From an uncultured Gemmatimonadota bacterium (lineage in GTDB: Bacteria; Gemmatimonadota; Gemmatimonadetes; Gemmatimonadales; Gemmatimonadaceae): a DNA stretch of 64,000 nucleotides. The notes beneath the pieces were generated by a model. It was not told where the DNA came from. It was given only the letters and a program-made list of their open reading frames with translations, and did no database searches. Both the position numbers and the translations under genes were made by a program. How positions within the stretch are numbered: the first letter of the stretch is position 1; each line of letters begins with the position of its first letter. The stretch lies in assembly GCA_903910555.1 (NCBI GenBank), contig CAIVZZ010000005.1, forward strand, positions 1-64,000, written 5' to 3'. Positions 19,390-29,591 of this stretch are shown in pieces.

Positions 19390-20856
19390 ATGACTCGCTC
19401 ATCGATCACACGCATCGTTTCTGCACTTACGCTCGGCTGCGTCTTTGCGGTTGCTCTCGACGCACAGATTCCGGCCGCCGAATTCGCCGCGCGCCGTGAT
19501 TCTCTCGCTGCGCGCGTCGACAGCGGCGTCGTGGTCGCGTTCGGAGGACGAACGCTGGTGCAGGATTTCGGCACATTCTTCCAGCTCCCGCCATTTCACT
19601 ACCTGACGAACTTCGACGAGCCGGACGCGGTGTACGTGCTCGTTGCGCGGCACAAGCGCGGCGAGAGCATGCTGTTTGTCTCGCCGATCAACGCGCGCAC
19701 GGCGTTCTACTACGGCCGCCGCGTTGATTCGTCGATGACGCAGCAGCGCTATGGAATTCGCGGCCGGCCGTTTTCGTCGCTCGCCGCCGTACTCGATTCG
19801 CTCGCGGGTTCGGGCCTCCCGTTCTACACGATGGGCGATTTTGAAGACGCCGATTTTGCGCGCGCAGATTCCCTGACTCGCGGCCAGCTCTTCATGAAGG
19901 CATTCGCCGCGAAGCACCCGAACATTGCGTTGCGCAACGCGATGCCGATGGTCGATCAGCTTCGCGCGCATAAGTCATCGGGAGAGCTCGCGCTGCTCCA
20001 AAAAGCGGCCGACCTCAGTTCCGAAGGAGATCGCGCGGCGATGCTCACCGCGAATCCTTCGCACGAATACGAACTGCGCGCTGCGCTCGAGTACACCTTC
20101 ACGAAATTGGGAGCCGAGCGTTTGGCGTATGGGTCGATTGTTGGATCCGGCGCAAACGGTACGCAGCTGCACTACATGAAAGACACCGATCCGGTGAAAC
20201 CAGGCGATCTCGTCGTGATGGATGCGGCGGGTGAGTATCACGGCTACGCGGCCGACATCACCCGCACGATTCCGGTGAGCGGGACGTACACGCCCGAGCA
20301 GCGGCAGATCTATCAGCTCGTTCGCGCGGCACAGGATGTGGCGGAGAGGAACTCGAAGCCGGGAATGTCGCCGAAGGTTGCGCAGGACTCTTCCGTTGTC
20401 GTCCGCGCCGACGGTCTCGCAAAGCTCGGGCTCATCGAGAGCACCGAAGCCACTTTCGATCCGCCGTGGCAGGTCGATTGCAAAGCGCAGCCTTCACAGT
20501 GCCTGCAGTCGAACTTGTGGATGATTCATGGAATTTCCCACGGGCTCGGACTCGCGGTGCACGATCTGGTGCAGGCGTCGTACGGCGATGGCGTCTACAA
20601 GATTGGCGACGCCTTCACGATCGAGCCCGGGATTTATATCACCACGCATGCGCTCGACGTGCTGCCCGACACACCGAAGAATCGCGCGTTTATTGCCAGG
20701 GTTCGCGCCGCGGTGGTGAAGTATCAGAACACCGGAGTCCGTGTCGAGGACGACTACGTGATCACGGACAAGGGACTGCAGCGGATCAGCACCGCGCCGC
20801 GCGAGATGGACGAGATCGAGGCGCTGATGAAACGCCGAGCGCGCGTGCAGCCGTAA
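19390..20856 (+). CDS. Exported Xaa-Pro aminopeptidase, M24 family
   Basis: VVMDAAGEYHGYAADITRTIPVSGTYTPEQRQIYQLV; HGISHGLGLAVHD; FTIEPGIYI. Confidence 0.92.
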   Translation: MTRSSITRIVSALTLGCVFAVALDAQIPAAEFAARRDSLAARVDSGVVVAFGGRTLVQDFGTFFQLPPFHYLTNFDEPDAVYVLVARHKRGESMLFVSPINARTAFYYGRRVDSSMTQQRYGIRGRPFSSLAAVLDSLAGSGLPFYTMGDFEDADFARADSLTRGQLFMKAFAAKHPNIALRNAMPMVDQLRAHKSSGELALLQKAADLSSEGDRAAMLTANPSHEYELRAALEYTFTKLGAERLAYGSIVGSGANGTQLHYMKDTDPVKPGDLVVMDAAGEYHGYAADITRTIPVSGTYTPEQRQIYQLVRAAQDVAERNSKPGMSPKVAQDSSVVVRADGLAKLGLIESTEATFDPPWQVDCKAQPSQCLQSNLWMIHGISHGLGLAVHDLVQASYGDGVYKIGDAFTIEPGIYITTHALDVLPDTPKNRAFIARVRAAVVKYQNTGVRVEDDYVITDKGLQRISTAPREMDEIEALMKRRARVQP

Positions 20857-20876
20857 TCACACCGGCTGCACGCGCG
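20840..20876. terminator. Strong hairpin at a convergent junction, possible bidirectional terminator
   Basis: CGCGCGTGCAGCCG (20840-20853) / CGGCTGCACGCGCG (20863-20876), perfect 14-bp stem, 9-nt loop holding the M24 stop codon; no T-tract. Confidence 0.55.
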
Positions 20877-20883
20877 ACGACGA

Positions 20884-22584
20884 CTACGGCTTCACGAGAG
20901 TCGAATCGCGCTTCGCCTTGAACTCGGTTCCCGGTTTCCACTGCGGCGTGTCGTTCGCGTTCGCGACGGAAACGCCGACCTTGAACAGCGTCTGCATGTC
21001 CTGAACGCCGCCGCTCAGATCCCAGTCGGGCTTCACTTCGTCGGAGACGTTGTGATAGTCCTTGTTCGTGTACTCGTCGCGCTTCTTCATCCCGTATTCG
21101 GGCGGCTTGCCGACATATTCAATTCCCGAATCCGTGTCGAGCGCCGGCACACCCTGCTTCGCGAACTCGAAGTGGTCTGAGCGGAAATAGAATCCTTTCT
21201 CAGGCTCCGCGTCCGCGCGAACGGTGCGGCCCTGCGCTTTCAGCTCGGCGAGCACGTAGTCATCGAGCGTCGAGTTCCCCAGACCGATCACGGTGAAGTC
21301 GCTCGTCTTTCCCCACTGATTGATTCCGTCGACATTGATATTCGCGACGGTTTTATCGAGCGGATAGAGCGAATGTGTTGCGTAGTACTTCGCGCCCACC
21401 AGTCCTTTTTCTTCCGCGGTCACCGCGAGGAAGAGAATCGAGCGCCGCGGCCGCACCGGCAGTTTCGTGAACGCCTTCGCAATGTCGAGAACAGCCGAGC
21501 TCCCCGACGCATTGTCGATCGCGCCGTTGTAGATCTGGTCGCCTTTGAGCGTCGTGTCTTTGCCGAGGTGGTCCCAGTGCGCGGTGTAGATCAGGTACTC
21601 GTCTTTCTTGTCCGTGCCCTCGAGGAGTGCCACGACGTTGTGTGACTGGATCTTTCGCGCGTCGATCTTCACGTCGTAGGTCGCCTTCGCGTTGAGCGCG
21701 ACGGGCTTGAAGTCTTTTTTCGTTGCCGCCGCCTTGAGCGCGTCGAAGTTCTGTCCTGCCGCCGAAATAATCTCTTTCGCTTTCTCGAGCGTGATCCAGC
21801 CTTCAACCGGAACACGCTTCTCCGCGTCCGGTGAGATCACATCGAACTGTTCCTGCGAGTTGCTGCCGCGCACGACGCCGTACGGATAGCCGGCCGGACC
21901 GGTCTCGTGGATGATGATCGCGGCCGCTGCGTGCTTCAACGAGGCGATCTCGTACTTGTACGTCCAGCGGCCGTAGTACGTCATCGCCTTTCCCTTGAAC
22001 ATCGTCGTGTCGAGCGCGGTGTCGTTGGGAACGCGAATCTGCGGATCGTTCACTAGCATGAGGATCGTCTTGCCCGTCATGTCCATTCCCTTGTAATCGT
22101 CCCAGCCATATTCGGGCGCGACGATTCCATACCCGACGAATACGACGTCGGAGTTCTCCACTTTCGTCTCGGTGCGATTGTGGCGCGAGTTGGCGATGAA
22201 GTCGTCAGGATACTTGAACGAGATCGTCTTGCCGCCCGCTGTATACGACGCCGTCGGATGCGCCTTGTAGCCGATCAGATCGACGTTCTGCAAATAGGTG
22301 CCGTCGGGATTTCCCGGCTTGAGGCCGAGCGCTTTGTACTGCGCCTGCAGGTACGCGATCGTTTTCACTTCTCCCGGCGTGCCGGGCGCGCGCCCTTCCA
22401 TCGAATCGGCGGAGAGATCCTTGATGTGCTGAAGGATGTCGGCGCTGTTGATAGCCTGCGACGCGCTATCGGTTCCAGCCGCCGACGCAACCGCGCCGGA
22501 TTTTTCGCCGCCCGCGCACGCGCCCGCGGCGACGAGTGCCGCCGAAAGAGTCGCTGCGATGGTGAAGCGTTGTGTGCGTTTCAT
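20884..22584 (-). CDS. M28 family aminopeptidase
   Basis: [11 protein letters not shown]...[20 protein letters not shown]...[16 protein letters not shown]...[18 protein letters not shown]. Confidence 0.92.
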   Translation of the reverse strand: MKRTQRFTIAATLSAALVAAGACAGGEKSGAVASAAGTDSASQAINSADILQHIKDLSADSMEGRAPGTPGEVKTIAYLQAQYKALGLKPGNPDGTYLQNVDLIGYKAHPTASYTAGGKTISFKYPDDFIANSRHNRTETKVENSDVVFVGYGIVAPEYGWDDYKGMDMTGKTILMLVNDPQIRVPNDTALDTTMFKGKAMTYYGRWTYKYEIASLKHAAAAIIIHETGPAGYPYGVVRGSNSQEQFDVISPDAEKRVPVEGWITLEKAKEIISAAGQNFDALKAAATKKDFKPVALNAKATYDVKIDARKIQSHNVVALLEGTDKKDEYLIYTAHWDHLGKDTTLKGDQIYNGAIDNASGSSAVLDIAKAFTKLPVRPRRSILFLAVTAEEKGLVGAKYYATHSLYPLDKTVANINVDGINQWGKTSDFTVIGLGNSTLDDYVLAELKAQGRTVRADAEPEKGFYFRSDHFEFAKQGVPALDTDSGIEYVGKPPEYGMKKRDEYTNKDYHNVSDEVKPDWDLSGGVQDMQTLFKVGVSVANANDTPQWKPGTEFKAKRDSTLVKP

Positions 22585-22626
22585 GTGATCTCTGTTGTGA
22601 AGAGTCGTGAAAAACGGAGCGACTGC

Positions 22627-23604
22627 CTATGGCGCGCGTGATCCTGCGTATGCTGCCGCAGCGAGCATCTCGTCGAGTGACAATCTATGCGTCACGATTT
22701 GCATCGGCGCGCTGGTCGCGCCGTTGCGCGCCTTGGTTCTGAATCCTACCAACTGTCGCAGCAGGTAAAGCGGTGATTTCCCCGCGATCGGAGGCCCGAC
22801 CGTTCCCGCCGTTCCGCCGCGAAGTTCCGGCCCGTGGCACGTCGCACAGCGCGTCGGACTGTCGGCGCGCGCGGTGATGGCAATCTTGCGGCCCTTTTCG
22901 AGAGTTCCCGGCTGCACGTAGACGGTGAACGTCTCCATCGGATCACGCATTTCGTGATGCTCGATGTTGTCGGAAATTTCCATCATGCGTGCGCCGAGCG
23001 GTTCGGTTTGCGTGCCGGGCCGCAGGGCGTACAGTCCACCGGCCTGATAGCTGCGCGGAATTTCGGTTGTCTCAACGACGAGATATTGCCTGCGCGCGTG
23101 CAAGCCCGCGAAGTATTTCGCGGCTGCGGCGAGTTCAGCGTCCGTAGCCGCGACCGCGACGTCTTTCATTCGTGATGACGCAGTGAACTCGACGGCCGCC
23201 GCGCGAGCGCCTGAACGGAAATCGGCGAGCTGCTGGCGAATGTAACTCTCGGGGAGCCCCGCGACGGTTGCGTTTTCGGAGCGACCCTGTCCATCCGGAA
23301 GGTGGCAAAGTCCGCACGCGTATTTCATTTCTTTGCGCGCGTGCAGCACGATGTCCGGAGCCGGCGGGTGAGACTCTGGATGCCAGTCCGGCGGATTGAT
23401 CGCATCCGTTAGCTGGGCACCCGTGAATGACCTGCTGCTGTGCGCGAGAGTTCTGGTAAACGCGTCGCTCCCGCGAACTGACGACGGCACTTCAGTTGGC
23501 AACGTGGGGAATGCCCACGCGGGAATCTCGAACGCAGGCTGCTGCGCGAACGCATTCGTCGCCGCGAGGAATGCAATCGCGGCGACGGCTCCGACAGATC
23601 TCAC
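22627..23604 (-). CDS. Di-heme c-type cytochrome
   Basis: Two CXXCH motifs (CGLCH, CATCH); likely GTG start giving VRSVGAVAAIAFLAATNAFAQ. Confidence 0.85.
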   Translation of the reverse strand: MRSVGAVAAIAFLAATNAFAQQPAFEIPAWAFPTLPTEVPSSVRGSDAFTRTLAHSSRSFTGAQLTDAINPPDWHPESHPPAPDIVLHARKEMKYACGLCHLPDGQGRSENATVAGLPESYIRQQLADFRSGARAAAVEFTASSRMKDVAVAATDAELAAAAKYFAGLHARRQYLVVETTEIPRSYQAGGLYALRPGTQTEPLGARMMEISDNIEHHEMRDPMETFTVYVQPGTLEKGRKIAITARADSPTRCATCHGPELRGGTAGTVGPPIAGKSPLYLLRQLVGFRTKARNGATSAPMQIVTHRLSLDEMLAAAAYAGSRAP

Positions 23605-23620
23605 CGATCTCGCCCCGCGC

Positions 23621-24796
23621 TCATGGCCCGGGCTTGATCTTGTTACCGATCTGCAGATCCCAGCCCATCGCGTCCGGCACATGCCAGCTCAGCAGCGTAC
23701 CCGTGTTGTCGATTCGTGGCTCCCGTTTCCCCTCGCGCGTTGTGTATGCGACGTCGCGCTTCACGAGCTCGTCGTACACGCGCTGAGAATCCCAGTTCTC
23801 AAGTCCGAAGCTGATATGTCCGATCGCGGCGGTCACACCGTTTCGCGGCGGCGGCGGCGGTGGAGCGGCCGCGGCGATCGAATCATTGTGGCTGCCGCGG
23901 CCGGCGTTGACGGCGGCAATCGACGTCGCCGTGCGCGCTGCAGCGTTGCCGCGAATGATCGCGCCTGCGACTTCGCCGATCTGCACCGTGGTCTGTCCGC
24001 CGCCGCCAAGACGACCGGTCCAGCCGAGCAGCGCCTGATAGAACGCGGCGCTGCGACGGTAATCCGGAACTTCAAACGAGATGTGATCGACGTACAGCGT
24101 ATTCCATCCGGTGGGCGCGAACGGCGCGGGTGCTTTCAGCGTGGCGTTCGCCGGTCCCTTTCTGCGATTCGCCTTGGTGCCGTTCGTGATCGCGAGATCG
24201 AATCCATCGGGATCCTTCACACGGAAGCTCTTATAGTCGGAACCATGATGATCGGCGACAGGATTCAGCCCGCGCTTCTTCAACTCGGCTTCAACCTTAT
24301 TTGTGTCCCACGGATCGATCCCCCACGCAAAACCGTCGAACACGGCCTGCACCGGCGGACGTGCCATGCCGAGCCCCGCGTCGGTGATCGCCGCAGGCGG
24401 CGGCATCGTGAGCCCGCCGCGAATAATGATGCCGCCGGAGTTGTCGCCGATATCCAGCACGGCCTGCTTGCCGTCATCGCTGCGAACTTTCCAACCCATG
24501 AGCGCCGAGTAGAACGCAGCGGCCTTCTCGTAGTCGACGCACTGATAGTTGAGATGGTCGAGCCAGACCGTCTTCCATCCTGTGGATTCAAACGGCAGGA
24601 CGAGCGGCATCGTGTCGCGCGGCACGTTGCCGCGTCCGCCGCCCCGACCGCCGCGCGCACTGTCGCCCGGCGTCCCCTGCGCGAACGAAGCCGCGGGGAC
24701 CGCGACGGCCGCGCACGCGAGCGCGTGGAGCAGCTGACGGCGTGAAAGTCTCCCGCCGTCGAAGTCCTCGAACAACCGGGTGATTGGATCGGTCAT
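23621..24796 (-). CDS. Exported VOC (glyoxalase-like) protein with two VOC domains
   Basis: Two related blocks (VWLDHLNYQCVDYEKAAAFYSALMGWK; LYVDHISFEVPDYRRSAAFYQALLGW); N-term RRQLLHALACAAVAVPAASFAQ. Confidence 0.85.
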   Translation of the reverse strand: MTDPITRLFEDFDGGRLSRRQLLHALACAAVAVPAASFAQGTPGDSARGGRGGGRGNVPRDTMPLVLPFESTGWKTVWLDHLNYQCVDYEKAAAFYSALMGWKVRSDDGKQAVLDIGDNSGGIIIRGGLTMPPPAAITDAGLGMARPPVQAVFDGFAWGIDPWDTNKVEAELKKRGLNPVADHHGSDYKSFRVKDPDGFDLAITNGTKANRRKGPANATLKAPAPFAPTGWNTLYVDHISFEVPDYRRSAAFYQALLGWTGRLGGGGQTTVQIGEVAGAIIRGNAAARTATSIAAVNAGRGSHNDSIAAAAPPPPPPRNGVTAAIGHISFGLENWDSQRVYDELVKRDVAYTTREGKREPRIDNTGTLLSWHVPDAMGWDLQIGNKIKPGP

Positions 24797-24829
24797 GTTC
24801 GCGTCTCGCTGTGAGTGTTTGCCGGCGGC

Positions 24830-26746
24830 CTACTGCTGCCGCGTGCTGAGCCACTTCGCGCGGAATTTCAGCTGATCGTCAGTCGCGTTCATGCCGACGT
24901 CTTCAAACGCGGCCACGATCAGCGCAGGATTCTCGATGATCGTCATCGGCGCTTCGCGACGCCCCGCACGACCTTCGAATGCGATCGTGACTTTATCACC
25001 GGGTTTGTGCGCGGCGATTCCGGCGCGGAAGTCCGCTTCTGCGGTGAGCTCCCTGCCATCGAGTCCGATGATCCGGTCGCCACGCTCGAGTCCCGCGTCG
25101 TAGAGCGGAGAACCGACGAGCACATTCGAATTGATCGTGAGCGGCGCAACAACCTGCGCGGCGCCGCGACCTCCGCCCTGCGCCGCGCCCTGCGGAAGCA
25201 GCGGGCGGAACTGATAGTCTCCGATCCACGCGATGCCCGGCTGCGCTTTGCGCACGACGATGCCCGCGTTCGCGAGAAGTCCGGGGTAATCCGGGAGTTC
25301 ATGACCCACCACGTAGCGCTTCCAGAAATCGTTCGCCCACACCGAATCACCGGACGCCGTCACGAGCGCGCGCCGCGCGTCGTCAAGCGTGTACGGCACT
25401 TCCGGCTTGCCATGATTCTTCCACATCGTGCGCATGAAGTCGTCGAGCGTCTTGCCGCCGCGCGCACGCAGCGAGAGGTCGATCGCGAGTGCGACGCCCG
25501 CGCCGTACGTGTAGTACGAGATGAAGATGTTTCCGCGATTTTGCGGGTCGATCGAGACTGCGGCGTCGGTGAACGGCGCCTGCTGGCTCATCCCGATCGG
25601 CCCGAAATATCGGCGCCCCGGTGCGTTCGTCACCGCGTTCACGATTCCATTCAGGCTGCGCACGAACGCATTGCTCGGTGTCACGCCCGAGCGCGCTTCG
25701 AGCAGCGGTCCGTAGTACTGCGTGAAGCCTTCGGCAATCCACAGTTCGCCGGAGAAATTCACACGGTCGTAGTCGAATGGCTCGAGCGTTGCGGGGCGGA
25801 TGCGCTTCACGTTCCACGAGTGGAAAAACTCGTGGGCGACGGTGCCGAGCTCGCGCAGCGCACTCGTCCCCATGCTCGCATTGCCGGTGACGCTCGTGGA
25901 ATTCCGATGCTCCATGCCGTCGCCGTTGCAGCTCGGGCGATAGCAGGCGACAAATGTGTATGTGCCGAAATCATATGCGGGGAACTCGCCAAACACCGCG
26001 GCCGCTTCGCGCGTGATTTTCTTTGCGCCTTCTGCGTATTCGTCGATCGTGGCGGACGGCGCCGGATCATCGACCGCTGCGCGGAACTTCACCGTGCGGC
26101 CGCCGTTCGTTTCCGTCCACTCACGCCACTGAATCGGTCCGACGTGCGTCGGGCTGTCGAACAGATACTGCATTCCCGGTCCGGTGAATGTCTCCGGATC
26201 GGCGGTCGGTACGAGCTGGGTTGCAATCGTCCACGTCGGGTTCGGCCGGTGAATCTTCACGCTCACGGGGCGCTGCTCGAATCCGCGCGCGTAGAGAAAC
26301 GTTCCCTGCGGCTGGATGTGCGCCTGCGCCGCGTCGAATCCGGGGTACGTGCCGTCCGCACGATCAGCAAAGAGCGTGTAGGTGATCGTCACCGTGCCGT
26401 CGTGACCCGACACATCCCACGCGTACGGATCGGGGCGCGTGAAGACGAGCTCATGTCCTTTTGAATCGACGGCTTTCAGCGAGTACACGTTCTTCGCGAA
26501 CTCGTGCAGCGCATACCGGCCCGTTGAGCTGCGCGCCATCCGCGTGTGCAGCGGGCCCGGCGGCACTGCCGTGAACACCGCTTTCACCTCGGCCTCATGG
26601 TGAACGATGTTCGGGAACGAGATCTCGTATGAGATCACTGCTCCCTTGTTGCCCTGCTCGATCGGATGGAGCTGCGCCGATGCGGAGCGTCCTGCGACGG
26701 CCGTGACGAGGGCGGCGAGCGCGGCGATTTTCCTGGTCGATCTCAT
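24830..26746 (-). CDS. M61 family metallopeptidase with PDZ domain
   Basis: TVAHEFFHSWNVKRIRP (HEXXH), LWIAEGFTQYYGPL, PDZ-like SPLYDAGLERGDRIIGLDGREL. Confidence 0.92.
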   Translation of the reverse strand: MRSTRKIAALAALVTAVAGRSASAQLHPIEQGNKGAVISYEISFPNIVHHEAEVKAVFTAVPPGPLHTRMARSSTGRYALHEFAKNVYSLKAVDSKGHELVFTRPDPYAWDVSGHDGTVTITYTLFADRADGTYPGFDAAQAHIQPQGTFLYARGFEQRPVSVKIHRPNPTWTIATQLVPTADPETFTGPGMQYLFDSPTHVGPIQWREWTETNGGRTVKFRAAVDDPAPSATIDEYAEGAKKITREAAAVFGEFPAYDFGTYTFVACYRPSCNGDGMEHRNSTSVTGNASMGTSALRELGTVAHEFFHSWNVKRIRPATLEPFDYDRVNFSGELWIAEGFTQYYGPLLEARSGVTPSNAFVRSLNGIVNAVTNAPGRRYFGPIGMSQQAPFTDAAVSIDPQNRGNIFISYYTYGAGVALAIDLSLRARGGKTLDDFMRTMWKNHGKPEVPYTLDDARRALVTASGDSVWANDFWKRYVVGHELPDYPGLLANAGIVVRKAQPGIAWIGDYQFRPLLPQGAAQGGGRGAAQVVAPLTINSNVLVGSPLYDAGLERGDRIIGLDGRELTAEADFRAGIAAHKPGDKVTIAFEGRAGRREAPMTIIENPALIVAAFEDVGMNATDDQLKFRAKWLSTRQQ

Positions 26747-26795
26747 TTCGTTGGATGGCAGAGGGCGGAAGGCAAACAAAAAAAGTGAACCAAGC

Positions 26796-27338
26796 TTACC
26801 CGAGCGGCTCCATCACCGATGAACCTTCTTCGATGGGAGCATTGGCGCGGAGGTCTTTCAGAATTTCTATCGCGCTCATCTGCAGCGCGAGGTCGCCGAG
26901 TGCGCGGCCATCGGCAGCGAGCGAGGCGCGCTGCAGCCACATGAACTTTCCGGTCTGTGCACTGATGTAGTCGCTGAGCCGCTGCTGTGCCGCGGCGCTG
27001 ACGAACCCATGCAGCGTCTTGCCGCCGATCAGGACGACTTCGACGTTGCGCTCTTCGATTCCCGACGGCGGCGCGGTGGAAATCTGTACGTCGTGATCAG
27101 GTGCCGTCGCGAGAATGATGTGCTCGGACTGCACAATGACATGTCCGGGCGCCTCGTTCAGCTTTGGCCGGTGCGCGCGCGTGACGTTCATCCACCCGCC
27201 GCGACGGCCATTGAGGTAGGGAACGAGCGCCTGATCTTCACCGATCATGATATGACCTTCGACCATCGTGCCATCGCGCATGACGAGATGGACACGACGA
27301 GACTGTGCCTGACGAATTCGAGTGGACGGTGCGGTCAC
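26796..27338 (-). CDS. Hypothetical protein
   Basis: RRVHLVMRDGTMVEGHIMIGEDQALVPYLNGRRGGWMNV; likely GTG start. Confidence 0.6.
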   Translation of the reverse strand: MTAPSTRIRQAQSRRVHLVMRDGTMVEGHIMIGEDQALVPYLNGRRGGWMNVTRAHRPKLNEAPGHVIVQSEHIILATAPDHDVQISTAPPSGIEERNVEVVLIGGKTLHGFVSAAAQQRLSDYISAQTGKFMWLQRASLAADGRALGDLALQMSAIEILKDLRANAPIEEGSSVMEPLG

Positions 27339-27351
27339 TGGTGATTGCCGG

Positions 27352-29496
27352 TTATGGGGCGGGGCGTCTCGCGACGCGATAAAGCGGGACGGCGAGCAGG
27401 AGCACATACATAGCGATCGCGACGATCGCATTCTCCGTGACCGACGTCACGCCGTCACCCATCCAGTGTGAAATGTTCATGAACTCATCCTTGCGAAGCG
27501 CTTGCAGCGCCGCAATGCCAACGCCGAGAATCGCGCCGCCGGCGATGAGTCCCGATGAAAACAGAACTCCCGGACCCGAGTCGCTCGTGTCCGCTGGTGC
27601 TTTCGACGCGGCGGAGCGCTTCTCGACGAGCCAGCGCACGATGCCGCCCATGAAGATCGTCGCAGAAGTCGAGATTGGCAGATAGGTGCCGACGGCGAAC
27701 GCGAGCGACGGAATGCCGAGGATTTCCATCACCACCGCAATGAACGCGCCGATGAGAATGAGCCCCCACGGCAGCTTCTGCGTGAGGATTCCGTCGACCA
27801 CCAGCGCCATAATCTGCGCCTTGGGTGAATCGAATTTGTCGACGTGCCGTCCGGTGTAATCGGTGGCCTCGCGACCGCCGATGCCGGGATCGACATAGTA
27901 CGCGATCGCTCCGGCGTCGCTGACGAGATAGCGGCCCGCTGGTGCGTCGCCGGTGCGCTCGAAGAGATGGCCGACTTTGTACGATTTTCCGGCGATCGTC
28001 ATCGGATCGCTTTCAAAGTTCGCGACCTGCACCCCCGGATAGTCGCGCGCGACGATCGTCGTTTTCGCGTTGTTCAGGAACGCGATCATGCCGCCGATCA
28101 TGATCGCCGATGTCGTCACGCCGAAGAGCAGCGCGATCTGTTGCCGCATCGGCGTCGCGCCGACGAGATATCCGGTTTTCAAGTCCTGCGATGTCGCGGC
28201 ACCCACCGCGGCGGCGATGCACACCACGCCGCCGATCGAAAGCGCGAGCACGCGATGTTCGATCCCAGTCCAGCCGACCGCGAGAAAAATCAGCGAGGTC
28301 ATCAGCACCGCCGCGACGGTCATGCCGGAAATCGGATTCGACGACGCGCCGATCTGCCCGCAGATGCGACTCGACACCGAGACAAAGAGAAATGCGAAGA
28401 TCACCGCGAGGATCGCACCAGCCAGATTGATTCCAATCTGCGGCAGCGTCACCATCGCGATGACCAGCGCGATCACGCCGCCGACCACATATATCATCGG
28501 GATTTCCTTCTCGGTGCGCTTGACGGACGACGCGCTCGCCGCCCCTTTGATGTCGCCAAAGCCGAGCACCATCGCCTGCCAGATCATCGGCATCGCGCGC
28601 GCCAGCGAAATGAGTCCCGCCGCCGTCACCGCGCCTGCGCCGATATAAAACACATAGTTCGCACGAACCTGCATCGGCGACATCGAGCTGATCAGTTTTG
28701 TCGCCGGGAAAATCGGCTCGGTAAGCCCTGCGCCAAACAGTTTGATCGCCGGTATCAAAACGAAGAACGAAAGCATGCCGCCCGCGAATAGGTATCCGCC
28801 GACTTTGGCGCCGATGATGTATCCAACGCCGGTGAGCTCCGGACTGATCTCGGCCTGAATCTCGCCGATCAGTTCGGTCTTTCCAGCGGGAAGCATCCGT
28901 TGAAACATCTTCACCGGTACTTCGGCCCAGAGATGGACGCCGCCGTTGAGAAACTTGTAGAGCGCGCCGAGCCCGAAGCCCATGAACACGGTTCGCGCCT
29001 GTACTCCGCGCTCTTCGCCTACTATAAGCACCTCGGCGCAGGCCGTTCCCTCCGGATACTTCAGCGTGTCGTGTTCCTTCACGATCAGTGAGCGGCGGAG
29101 CGGAATCATCAGCAGTACGCCGAGCAATCCGCCCACCACCGCGATCGCCGCGACCTTGGACCAGGGCAGCGCGTAGCCGAGCAGGAGCAGGGCGGGGAGC
29201 GTGAAGACCACGCCTGCAGCGACCGATTCGCCGGCGGAGCCCGTCGTCTGCACGATGTTGTTGCGCAGGATTTGAGGCTCGGTGTTCCCCATCGCCCGCG
29301 TGATGCTGCGGAAGATCGTGATGGACAGAACCGCGATCGGGATTGAGGCGCTGACGGTGAGTCCGACTTTGAGCGCGAGGTAGACGCTCGACGCGGCGAA
29401 GACCAGACCGAGGGCGCAGCCGAGGATGACGGCGCCGATGGTTATCTCGGTCAGTGATTTTTCGGCCGCGATGTACGGTTCATGAGGGTTGGCCAT
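27352..29496 (-). CDS. OPT family oligopeptide transporter
   Basis: ITIGAVILGCALGLVFAASSVYLALKVGLTVSASIPIAVLSI...NNIVQTTGSAGESVAAGVVFTLPALLLLGY. Confidence 0.95.
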   Translation of the reverse strand: MANPHEPYIAAEKSLTEITIGAVILGCALGLVFAASSVYLALKVGLTVSASIPIAVLSITIFRSITRAMGNTEPQILRNNIVQTTGSAGESVAAGVVFTLPALLLLGYALPWSKVAAIAVVGGLLGVLLMIPLRRSLIVKEHDTLKYPEGTACAEVLIVGEERGVQARTVFMGFGLGALYKFLNGGVHLWAEVPVKMFQRMLPAGKTELIGEIQAEISPELTGVGYIIGAKVGGYLFAGGMLSFFVLIPAIKLFGAGLTEPIFPATKLISSMSPMQVRANYVFYIGAGAVTAAGLISLARAMPMIWQAMVLGFGDIKGAASASSVKRTEKEIPMIYVVGGVIALVIAMVTLPQIGINLAGAILAVIFAFLFVSVSSRICGQIGASSNPISGMTVAAVLMTSLIFLAVGWTGIEHRVLALSIGGVVCIAAAVGAATSQDLKTGYLVGATPMRQQIALLFGVTTSAIMIGGMIAFLNNAKTTIVARDYPGVQVANFESDPMTIAGKSYKVGHLFERTGDAPAGRYLVSDAGAIAYYVDPGIGGREATDYTGRHVDKFDSPKAQIMALVVDGILTQKLPWGLILIGAFIAVVMEILGIPSLAFAVGTYLPISTSATIFMGGIVRWLVEKRSAASKAPADTSDSGPGVLFSSGLIAGGAILGVGIAALQALRKDEFMNISHWMGDGVTSVTENAIVAIAMYVLLLAVPLYRVARRPAP

Positions 29497-29591
29497 GGCC
29501 TGAATATGCGAACCAGCCCCGTCCATGGTTAGTTAAAAGGAAGCCTGACTTCCGAAAACCGAAGTAAACCGACAACCGACGACCGACTACC

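Noticed and set aside
23396-24745. 449-aa + strand ORF opposite the VOC protein and cytochrome
   Set aside because: Antisense shadow of two well-supported genes.
24815-26464. 549-aa + strand ORF opposite the M61 peptidase
   Set aside because: Shadow ORF; no recognisable domains, composition biased to R/H/V/E; M61 HEXXH frame is clearly real.
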